Source of the DNA: JAEUIG01 sp046349775
Lineage (GTDB): Bacteria > Planctomycetota > Planctomycetia > Planctomycetales > Planctomycetaceae
NCBI GenBank assembly: GCA_046349775.1
Contig: JAXMBS010000071.1
Span: 1-28,482, forward strand
DNA: 28,482 nt
Direction of reading: 5' to 3'
In this document: positions 7,796 to 14,778 of the stretch, piece after piece
Position numbering within the stretch: the first letter of the stretch is position 1
Layout of the letters: each line of letters starts with the position of its first letter
Made by a program: the position numbers and the translations under genes
Notes under the pieces: model-generated
What the model was told of the DNA's origin: nothing
Database searches by the model: none
The model's input: only the letters and a program-made list of their open reading frames with translations

Positions 7796-8984
7796 GTTTC
7801 CCTCGACAGAGAACTCGCCGGAGGGCGAGGCCGCTTTGCAGAGAAAGTGTAGGGTGGGCTGTGCCCACCACTATGGTTCGCGATCTGGTGGGCACAGCCC
7901 ACCCTACAAACTGCCGGGCTGATCCCGGCGGTACGGTCGGCGGACGAATCGTCCCCACCGTGAATCCGCATTCCTCCAGCTGCCGACTACCGCGCATCGC
8001 GCCCCGCGTCGCCGATCACGACCGGAACGATCGGGCCGCGGAACCGGGCAGCGGTTCCACGCCGCCGGCCGAGTGCGGTGCGCAACTGATCGCCGCGCCG
8101 CATCAGTCTGGTCCGCCGGTCCGGCTCCCGTTCGATGATCTCGATCGCCGCCAGTGCCGCCGCACAGCAGGCCGCTGCGCCGCCGTCGAGAACACCTGCG
8201 GCCGCGCGCTGTGCCACAGCCAGTCAACCAGTGACCGCGATCCCACCGCGAAGCCCTTGTGCCCACCGCCTTGTTGAGCGTGCCGATCCGGATGTACGCG
8301 ATTTTCGACGTGCAGTTCCTCACACGCCGCGTCCGCCCGGCCCCCAGACGCCGGTGCCGTGGGCTTCGTCGACCAGCAGCATCGCAGTATGTCGCTCGGC
8401 ACCTCGACCAGGTCGCGTAGCGGAGCGAGGTCGCCGTCCATGCTGAAGACGCCGTCCGTGACGATCAGCTTGCGGCGGGCGCCTGCGTGCTGGTCCAGCT
8501 CACTCTCCAGGGCGGCGACGTCGCGATGGGGATAGATGCGCACGTCGGCCCGCGACATCCGGCAGCCGTCGATCAGGCTGGCGTGATTGAGTCGATCGCC
8601 GATGACGACGTCGCCACGGCCGACGAGTGCGGCGATCGTCCCTGCATTGGCCGCGTAGCCGGTCGGAAAGAGGATCGCGGCTTCGGCGCCCTCGAATTCC
8701 GCCAGCCGAGTTTCCAGCCGCTCGTGCCATTCGGATCGGCCGCAAACGAGGGGACTGGACCGCGCACCCGCGCCGGCGGATTCCATCGCGCTTCGCGCTG
8801 CGGCCAGCAGGCGTTCGTCTCCGGCGAGTCCCAGATAGTCGTTCGAGGCGAAGTTTCGGAGCCGGCGGCCGTCGACGACGCACCAACCGTCCGGCAAGGG
8901 ATGGACCACGCGTCGCCGTCGGACGAGTTGCTCGCCGGCGAGTCGTTCGAGTGCGGTCGAGATCCACTGCAGCACATCCGCCAT
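7782..8984 (-). pseudogene. bioF: 8-amino-7-oxononanoate synthase, frameshifted and 3'-truncated
   Basis: BioF condenses pimeloyl-ACP/CoA with L-alanine using PLP, an early step of biotin synthesis. The first ~185 codons are intact: NFASNDYLGLAGDERL, GAGARSSPLVCGRSEWHERLE, FPTGYAANAGTIAAL, GDRLNHASLIDGCRMS and TDGVFSMDGDLAPL. Beyond about 8428 the reading must change frame about seven times to recover MLLVDEAHGTGVWG, VENRVH, IRIGTLNKAVGT (containing the PLP lysine), GFAVGSRSLVDWLWHSARPQVFST, ALAAIEIIEREPDRRT and SRQLEECGFTVGTIRPPTVPPGSAR. Right after PPGSAR the frame enters the perfect inverted repeat and runs to a stop at 7782, so the last ~30 residues are missing. The start at 8984 fits family length. 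It could be a true pseudogene or a gene with sequencing indels, but the repeat junction is not explained by small indels. A related alpha-oxoamine synthase is possible but less likely. Confidence 0.82.
7848..7908. repeat. Perfect 23-base inverted repeat of the GTAGGGTGGGCTGTGCCCACC type
   Basis: The arms at 7848-7870 and 7886-7908 are perfect inverted copies (23 of 23), separated by 15 bases. Each arm contains the nested palindrome GGTGGGCTGTGCCCACC. Read on the minus strand it encodes VGWAVPT and VGTAHPT. It lies between the converging TadG-like gene and bioF and could act as a bidirectional terminator, but it has replaced the expected last ~30 codons of bioF, so it behaves like a mobile or spreading repeat unit. 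No transposase is nearby. Confidence 0.85.
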
Positions 8985-9286
8985 TCGCAACCACCATCTT
9001 CCATTGCCGGATTCAGCACGAACCCGCATCGTCGCGACCGCGTCCAACGTCTGTCAAATCGCCAGCGTGGATCTCGAATCTCAAATTGGAAATCTCAGCA
9101 TGCCAGCAACGCCACAAACGCCGCCACCAGGTACTCGCAAGCCAAACTCATCCAGCCGTCCACCCAATCCAAAACCGAAAATCCCCCCCGGCTCTTGGTT
9201 CTCGGCATTCTCCCCCACGGCTGACCTCCGTTGTGCCGTCGTCTATCATGGGGAACTCACACGGCCATGATTCCCGACAGACTCCC
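8985..9286. other. Divergent intergenic region between bioF and ilvD
   Basis: About 300 bases upstream of both genes. Apart from a promoter candidate for ilvD it holds a mildly AT-rich stretch near 9070-9100 (GAATCTCAAATTGGAAATCT) that resembles the short-word repeats at 11866-11943. Open frames here have no recognisable protein character. Confidence 0.5.
9221..9249 (+). promoter_or_regulatory. Predicted ilvD promoter
   Basis: CTGACC (9221-9226) and TATCAT (9244-9249) are spaced by 17 bases and match sigma70 hexamers at 4 and 5 of 6 positions. Transcription would start near 9256, about 30 bases before the ATG at 9287. No leader peptide rich in branched-chain residues is visible, so attenuation is not indicated. 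Confidence 0.42.
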
Positions 9287-10983
9287 ATGACCAAGCTCAA
9301 CAAGCTTTCCTCGCGTATCACGCAACCCGCCTCCCAGGGGGCGTCCCAGGCCATGCTCTACGGCACCGGTATGACGCCGACCGACATGGACAAGCCGCAA
9401 ATCGGCATCGCCAGCGTGTGGTACGAGGGGAACACCTGCAACATGCATCTGCTCGGCCTGGCCGAACGCGTCAAAGCGGGCGTGCAGGCGGCCGGCGCCA
9501 TCGGGATGCGGTTTAACACGATTGGCGTGTCCGACGGCATCTCGATGGGGACAGAGGGCTGAGCTATTCGCTGCAGTCGCGCGATCTGATTGCCGACTCG
9601 ATCGAGACGGTGATGGGTGCGCAGTGGTACGACGGGCTGATCACGATCCCCGGCTGCGACAAAAACATGCCGGGCTGCCTGATGGCGATGGGGCGCCTCA
9701 ATCGGCCGGCGCGATGGTGTACGGCGGCACGATCCGGCGCTGGCTGCTCCGCTCGGCTGGCCGGCGTGAAAGGAGTCGCGGGCGACAAACTCGACATCGT
9801 TTCTGCGTTTCAGTCCTACGGCCGGCGATCACCGAGCGCGATCACTGAGGACCGCGCGCGAGATTGTGGGCGTTGCTCGATCCCCGGCGCCATGCCCTGC
9901 GGGGGCATGTACACCGCGAACACGATGGCCAGTGCGATCGAGGCCTCGGCATGACGCTGCCGTATTCCTCGTCCATTCCGGCCGAGGATGCCGCCAAGCT
10001 CCGCGAGTGCGAAGAAGTCGGTTGCCGCAGCGTACCGGCTGCTGGAACTGGACCTCAAGCCCCGTGACATCATGACGCGCCGGGCGTTCGAGAACGCAAT
10101 GGTGATCGTCATGGTCCTGGGCGGATCGACCAACGCCGTGCTGCATCTGATTGCGATGGCCCGCAGCGTCGGCGTGGAACTCACGATCGACGACTTCCAG
10201 AAGGTCAGCGACCGGATTCCGTATCTGGCCGATCTGAAGCCGTCCGGCAAGTACGGTGATGGAAGACCTGCACACCGTCGGCGGCACGCCGGCCGTGCTC
10301 AAGTATCTGCTTTCGAAGGGGCTGATCGACGGCGCCTGCCTGACGGTGACCGGCAAGACCATGTCCGAGAATCTCCAAGACCTTCCCGGACTCGCCGACG
10401 GGCAACAGATCCTGCGCCCGCTGGAGCGGCCAATCAAGCCGTCGGGCCACATCCTATTCTGCGTGGCAACGTCGCCGGAGGGGCGCGGTCGCGAAAATCA
10501 CCGGCAAGGAAGGGCTGGTGTTTAAGGGCCTGCCCTGTGCTTCGACAGCGAAGACATGCTGGCCGGCTGGAGCAGGGGCGCATCAAGGGAGGCGAGGTGA
10601 TCGTCATCCGCTATGAAGGTCCGCAAGGGGGACCCGGCATGCCGGAGATGCTCACGCCCACGTCGGCGCTGATGGGGGCGGGACTCGGCGACAAGGTGGC
10701 GCTGATGACCGACGGCCGTTTCAGCGGCGGTAGTCACGGGTTCATCATCGGCCACGTGACGCCGGAAGCGCAGGCCGGCGGCACGATCGCCCTGCTCCAG
10801 AATGGCGACCCGATCACGATCGACGCCGAGCAGAACCGGATCGACGTGGCTCTCAGCGATGCCGAGCTGGCAAAGCGCCGGGCGGCCTGGAAAGCACCGG
10901 CGTTCAAGGCACTGCGCGGCACGCTGTACAAGTACATCAAGACGGTCAAGAGCGCCAGCGAAGGTTGCGTCACGGACGAATAA
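9287..10983 (+). pseudogene. ilvD: Dihydroxy-acid dehydratase, many frameshifts
   Basis: IlvD dehydrates 2,3-dihydroxy acids to 2-keto acids in valine, isoleucine and pantothenate synthesis, using an Fe-S cluster. The overall length (about 565 codons) and order of motifs are normal: EGNTCNMHLLGLAE, GVSDGISMGTEG, ITIPGCDKNMPGCLMAMGRLNRP, SIPGAMPCGGMYTANTMASA, MVLGGSTNAVLHLIAMA, YLADLKPSGKY, MEDLHTVGGTPAVLKYLL, RIKGGEVIVIRYEGPQGGPGMPEML and DGRFSGGSHGFIIGHVTPEA. The cluster cysteines (NTCN, GCDKN, MPCGG) are all present. However, no single frame runs through: changes of frame are needed near 9556, 9705-9735, 9825-9880, 9948, 10020, 10253 and several times in 10460-10570. The conserved protein outside the indels suggests either very recent inactivation or indel errors in the sequence. 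The start at 9287 follows the predicted promoter. Confidence 0.9.
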
Positions 10984-11063
10984 CCGTCGTCGCAGCCGGC
11001 AACGTCGTCACAATCGGACAGTCATGCAAATGATCTGCGGGCCGGAGTCGTCACTCACCGCTG

Positions 11064-11077
11064 CCCCCGGCCGGGGG
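11064..11077. repeat. Perfect GC palindrome CCCCCGGCCGGGGG
   Basis: A 14-base perfect palindrome in the gap between ilvD and the HPt gene (10984-11192). It is not followed by a T-run on either strand, so it is not a standard terminator. It could be a protein-binding site or simply GC-rich symmetry. Confidence 0.4.
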
Positions 11078-11192
11078 AAATGTACGATTCCGCATCGTTG
11101 GTAAGCGCTCTCGCCATTCGGCAACAGTGCCACAGGGACTGACGCGCCCGGGGCCGCGCTCGACGTTGTTCGCCCGGCCGGCAGGGAACCGC

Positions 11193-11537
11193 ATGTCCAG
11201 TCCAATCTTCGACTACCAGGCGCTCTGCGAGCGGGTCGCCGGCCGACTCGACGTGGTTGAGGACCTGATCCAGATGCTGCGATCGTCGTTCCCCAGCGAT
11301 CGACAGCAACTCCTGGAGCGATTGGATGCCGACGATTCCCGCGGCGCTCGCGACGTGGCCCACCGCATTAAGGGACAACTCCAGACGCTGGGCATAAACC
11401 GCGCTGCCGACCAGGCCCGCTGCATCGAATACCTGGCCCGCGACGGTCACCTGGACCGGGCCCGCACCGCGCTTGCCGACCTCGACCGCGAGTTCCGGGA
11501 GTTTGAAGAGAGCGAACGGGTCCGCGCGGCAGGGTGA
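11193..11537 (+). CDS. HPt-domain phosphotransfer protein (orphan)
   Basis: A 114-residue protein. The ATG at 11193 is chosen because an AGGGA sequence lies just upstream and the HPt helix bundle begins within ten residues. Around residues 57-67 it reads DVAHRIKGQLQTLG, the HPt motif with His as the phosphoacceptor followed by K-G at the usual spacing. The rest is helical and charged, as expected for a four-helix bundle of about 100 residues. HPt proteins shuttle phosphate between a histidine kinase receiver domain and a response regulator. No kinase or regulator is next to it, so its partners are encoded elsewhere. It ends 16 bases from the convergent MoaD-like gene. A divergent HPt with another helical-bundle role is the alternative. 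Confidence 0.72.
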   Translation: MSSPIFDYQALCERVAGRLDVVEDLIQMLRSSFPSDRQQLLERLDADDSRGARDVAHRIKGQLQTLGINRAADQARCIEYLARDGHLDRARTALADLDREFREFEESERVRAAG

Positions 11538-11553
11538 AATCGCGGCTTCCTCC

Positions 11554-11817
11554 TCAGCCGCCGCCGACCGCCTGCACGAAGTGCACCTCGGCGCCCTTGG
11601 GCACCTCGGCCAGCAGTCCGCCCGCAGCGATCGACGTGCCCACGACGACCGCCAGTCCCGGCCTGAGGCGATCGTCTTCGCAAAGCCGCGGCTGGAGGCC
11701 GGGATAGCGCGCCTCCAGTTCGGCGATAATATCCCGCACCGTCGCTCCGCAGGCCTCGACGCGATCCGCGCCGCCGGTCCAGCGCCTTAATGCACTCGGG
11801 ATGAAGACGGTGGCCAT
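11554..11817 (-). CDS. MoaD/ThiS-family small sulfur carrier protein
   Basis: An 87-residue protein starting at the ATG at 11817 (MATVFIPSALRRWTGG); the longer frame reads back through repeat DNA. It has the beta-grasp layout of MoaD: short first strand, ATVRDIIAELEARYPGLQPRLCEDDRLRPGLAVVVG in the middle, LLAEVPKGAEVHFVQAVGGG at the end. The C-terminal GGG supplies the Gly-Gly tail that is adenylated and thiocarboxylated in MoaD, ThiS and relatives. Such carriers donate sulfur for molybdopterin, thiamin or other products. No MoaE, MoeB/ThiF or other cofactor gene is visible, so the pathway cannot be assigned. It lies downstream of a creatininase-family gene in the same orientation but separated by AT-rich repeat DNA. 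Confidence 0.78.
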   Translation of the reverse strand: MATVFIPSALRRWTGGADRVEACGATVRDIIAELEARYPGLQPRLCEDDRLRPGLAVVVGTSIAAGGLLAEVPKGAEVHFVQAVGGG

Positions 11818-11865
11818 GTTGATGGGACCGTTCCTGGTCAGCCGGCCGATGCCGACGGAAACACG

Positions 11866-11943
11866 ATTGCAAGTTGCAAAGCGATGATTGCAAATCTCAA
11901 ATTTGCATTTTGCAATTGTCAATTTGCAATTGTCTTTTGCGAA
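11866..11943. repeat. AT-rich TTGCAA/CAATTG short-word repeat
   Basis: This stretch is made of overlapping TTGCAA, CAAATTTGCA and CAATTG words and includes the direct repeat TTGCAATTGTC at 11910-11920 and 11924-11934. Its base composition is abruptly AT-rich compared with both neighbours. Similar words (GTCAATTTG, GCATTTTGCA) recur at 24476-24544. It separates the creatininase-family and MoaD-like genes. It looks like a dispersed intergenic element with self-complementary words. Confidence 0.6.
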
Positions 11944-11967
11944 CGCCCGCGGTGCTGCCGATTGTCC

Positions 11968-12843
11968 CTATCCCCGATCGAGCTGACTCCACGGGATCGG
12001 CATCGTCGGCGGCGTGCGGTGCAAATCTCGCCGCTGATCCTTCGGACGATCCTTGAACCACCTTACGAACGCCACCAGCTGCTTGACCGCCTCGTCGTAG
12101 GCCCGCTGGCCCTTGTCGACAGTCGCGAGTTCCGCGTCTCCCAGCACGCCGGTTTCGCTGTAGCTGCTCGTCCACGACACGACCGTCGCCGGTCCCTGTG
12201 CGAACAGGTCCACATAGGCGAACGGGCTGTGTTCGTCGTTGAAACTGATGGTTCCGCTCTTGATCTTGTCCTTGCGCACGTTCTGCTCGTCGAGGTACAG
12301 GTACAGCGACGTCTCCAGTTCGCAGGCGTGGGCGCACCCGCCGGGGAACTTGCTCTCGCGCCAGCTCGGCAGGAACTTCGGATCGACGGTCAACAGTTGC
12401 CACCATGCGCTGAGCACGCACTCCGCGTCGGTCTCGAGATTCGTGCGACGGGCGACGAGGTCGAGGTTCGGCATATTCGAACCGTGCCCGTTCAGCAGCA
12501 GAATCTTCTTGAAGCCGTGATACGCCAGTGATTTCGTCACGTCGAGCACCATCCGCATGAAATGCTCGAAATGACAGTTGATCGTCCCTGGGAAGTCCAT
12601 GACGTGGCCGGTGTAGCCATAGGCAATGACCGGCAGCACGAGGATCGACTCCGGCGCAAGTTTTCCCGCGCCGCTCGCGATGCCGCACGGGCAGACCAGG
12701 TCAACGTCCAGCGGCAGGTGGTGACCATGCTGTTCGACCGCGCCGCAGGGAACGATGCAGACCTTGCCCATCTCGACCGCGTCATTGATTTCAGGCCAGG
12801 TCAGCTTCTCGTAGCGGTACTCGGTCGCAGCGCGGCTGGTCAT
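11968..12843 (-). CDS. Creatininase-family amidohydrolase
   Basis: A 291-residue intact protein of the creatininase/FAPy-type hydrolase family, metal-dependent cytoplasmic enzymes that hydrolyse cyclic or linear amide bonds. Family motifs are clear: VPCGAVEQHGHHLPLDVD (about residues 32-49, with the metal-binding Glu, His and Asp), YGYTGHVMDFPGTI, ILLLNGHGSN (about residue 118) and HACELETSLYLYL (about residue 170, metal-ligand Glu). The family includes creatininase itself, MftE, which trims the mycofactocin precursor peptide, and ArfB-like formamide hydrolases. None of the mycofactocin or riboflavin/F420 genes is nearby, so the substrate is open. The adjacent MoaD-like gene may be functionally linked but is not tightly coupled. 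No ribosome-binding site is obvious at the start. Confidence 0.87.
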   Translation of the reverse strand: MTSRAATEYRYEKLTWPEINDAVEMGKVCIVPCGAVEQHGHHLPLDVDLVCPCGIASGAGKLAPESILVLPVIAYGYTGHVMDFPGTINCHFEHFMRMVLDVTKSLAYHGFKKILLLNGHGSNMPNLDLVARRTNLETDAECVLSAWWQLLTVDPKFLPSWRESKFPGGCAHACELETSLYLYLDEQNVRKDKIKSGTISFNDEHSPFAYVDLFAQGPATVVSWTSSYSETGVLGDAELATVDKGQRAYDEAVKQLVAFVRWFKDRPKDQRRDLHRTPPTMPIPWSQLDRG

Positions 12844-12865
12844 GCTGGGATTCCCTGTGTGGTAT

Positions 12866-12880
12866 CGGCTTTGCCAGTGC
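12866..12880. repeat. Partial copy of the CACTGGC/GCCAGTG repeat
   Basis: CGGCTTTGCCAGTGC matches one side of the palindromic repeat at 1276-1350 (shared GGCT-TGCCAGTGC). It lies in the 131-base gap upstream of the creatininase-family gene. No clear promoter was seen there. Confidence 0.4.
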
Positions 12881-12974
12881 CTGTCGAAAACCTCGTCAAC
12901 AATCAGAAGTGCACGGTGAATGCCCGTGCCAATGTCAACGGCATTTTGAAATGGCAGTCAGGACCGGTGGACAT

Positions 12975-14747
12975 TCAAGGCTGACCCGCGAGTGGCGGTC
13001 GGAGTGGTTCGAGGAACCAGGTGCCGTCGGGATAGGGCAGCGGCGTCGGCGGGGGCAATTCCTCGCCGGACAGTTCGCGGACGGCCCAGCGCGTGGCGAC
13101 ATCGAGTGCCGACGCCAACTGGTGAATGGCGAGGGAGCTCTTCAGGTTCATTGCCTGATCGACGGCCTTCATCCGCACCAGGGCCACTACGGCCATGCGT
13201 TTGACGACGGGACATTCCGGAGGCCTGTCGCCGGTGTCCATCACGCGGCTGATGAGATCACCCGCCAGTGCAGCGTCGAGAGTTCCCTCATGCAGGCGTC
13301 CCAGTGCCCAGATCGCGGCGCTGCGTGAGAGGTCCATCGTCCGGGTGTCATCGCGCGGGATGTACTCTCTCATCAGCGGCTCCGCGTCCTGGGCCTGCAT
13401 CCGGCCGCAGGCTTCAAAGAGGTGCGCCACTTGTTCATCCAGAGCGCGGTTGACCGATTGGCGCTTGCGCTCAACCGTCTGCCGGCGAATCTTGTCGATA
13501 ATGGCCGGCACGGTCTCCGGATCGGCCACTTTGCGCAGTCCCCAGGCGGCAGCGACCATCACTTCAGGGCGGGGGGATTCGAGCAGTTCGGACATCCGCT
13601 TTGCCGCGGGCCGGTGTTCGAGGCTGCCCAACAGTAACGCCGCCTGCTGCTGTCCCTGCCACCGGTCTCCGGCGAGCACCGTCATGGATTCCGCGCGGAT
13701 CGGTTCGCCAAGTTCCGGTTTGGCCGCGAGACGGGAGAGGCCTTCGGCGACGAGCTTGCGCACCGCAGGATGGTCGTCGTCCAGCAGTCGCGCAAGAGGC
13801 TTGATCCGCTCCGGCGTCGGAACTTCCAGATACGCGTGGACGCCGGCGGCGCGCACGAGCGGATCGACGCTGGCAAAGGCCTGCTCCGCCAAGGGGACAA
13901 CCAGCTGCGGATCGATCTGGTTCAGCCGGTCCAGAGCTGCGGCGATTGGTGGGTTCCGAGTCATTCGCCAGTTCGAGGAGCAGTCGGCGGGAGGACTCGA
14001 TGAATGTCGCGTCAGGAGCCGCAGAGCGCACCAGCGGTTGAGTTGCGGGTCCGTCCGTCGATCGTGGGCTAACTGTTCGGCGGCTGTTTCGAGCCCCTGA
14101 TCGCTGATGTCGCCGGCGGCTTGCGCCGCCTCGAGACGAATCTGCGACGGCCGAAGCAGATCGAGCGCCATGGCGGAGATCTTCGTCAGAGAGTCGGCGT
14201 CCTGCACATGTCCCAGCCCGCGCAGCGCGAGGGTCAGGTCGGCCGGAAACGTCCTCGGGGTTTCGAGGCGTTTGCGCCACACGTCACGCGCGGGAGCGAA
14301 ATCCCAGTCGGCCAGAGCCGGCTCGACGAGCTGCCGGAAAACGGCGCCGTATTTCAGGCCGGACTCCAGCAATTTGTCGGCCGAACTACGGGACTCCAGG
14401 GCGATTAAGGCTCGCGCCGCTGCGAACCGGGCCGCAGGGTGGGACGCCGGCGCCGTGAGGATCGTTTCGAGTTCGGGCGTCAATTCCTGCAGGCCGGGGA
14501 TGCCGTGCCGATGCGCGCGGGCGACCGTCTCCGCAGCCAGACGCTGGTAGTCGGCTTCCGGACGCTGGAGCGCCTGCCGCCAGAGTCCCTTGAAGTCCCG
14601 CTGGAAATCCTTTTTGAGGGGGAGCGCGTGGAATTCCGGGTCCGTTTCCATCTGGAAGTCGGGCGTGAGTTCGCCGACTGCCGGAGGCGCCCAGACGCAC
14701 AGCAGCAACAGGCAACAGACGGATGCGAAACGGGACATCGGATGCAA
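12975..14747 (-). CDS. Secreted HEAT-repeat protein
   Basis: A 590-residue protein with a signal peptide (SRFASVCCLLLLCVWAPPAVGE, cleaved around residue 24-26), so it is probably periplasmic. The rest is a string of helical HEAT/PBS-lyase-like repeats, for example AARFAAARALIALES, SQIRLEAAQAAGDISDQG, PLVRAAGVHAYLEVPTPERIKPLARLLDDDHPAVRKLVAEGLSRLAA, PRPEVMVAAAWGLRKVADPETVPAIIDKI and SRSAAIWALGRLHEGT. Such proteins are usually scaffolds. It is the last gene of the ABC operon, 31 bases after the permease. Around 13950-14020 the frame reads HSSSPPADCSSNWRMTRNPP where a shifted frame gives DATFIESSRRLLLELANDSEPT, a better HEAT helix, so two compensating indels probably scramble about 22 residues. 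Either ATG 14747 or ATG 14738 could be the start. Confidence 0.78.
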   Translation of the reverse strand: MHPMSRFASVCCLLLLCVWAPPAVGELTPDFQMETDPEFHALPLKKDFQRDFKGLWRQALQRPEADYQRLAAETVARAHRHGIPGLQELTPELETILTAPASHPAARFAAARALIALESRSSADKLLESGLKYGAVFRQLVEPALADWDFAPARDVWRKRLETPRTFPADLTLALRGLGHVQDADSLTKISAMALDLLRPSQIRLEAAQAAGDISDQGLETAAEQLAHDRRTDPQLNRWCALRLLTRHSSSPPADCSSNWRMTRNPPIAAALDRLNQIDPQLVVPLAEQAFASVDPLVRAAGVHAYLEVPTPERIKPLARLLDDDHPAVRKLVAEGLSRLAAKPELGEPIRAESMTVLAGDRWQGQQQAALLLGSLEHRPAAKRMSELLESPRPEVMVAAAWGLRKVADPETVPAIIDKIRRQTVERKRQSVNRALDEQVAHLFEACGRMQAQDAEPLMREYIPRDDTRTMDLSRSAAIWALGRLHEGTLDAALAGDLISRVMDTGDRPPECPVVKRMAVVALVRMKAVDQAMNLKSSLAIHQLASALDVATRWAVRELSGEELPPPTPLPYPDGTWFLEPLRPPLAGQP

Positions 14748-14778
14748 AACAGGGCCAGGTGAGTACGGGTGTCGCGGC

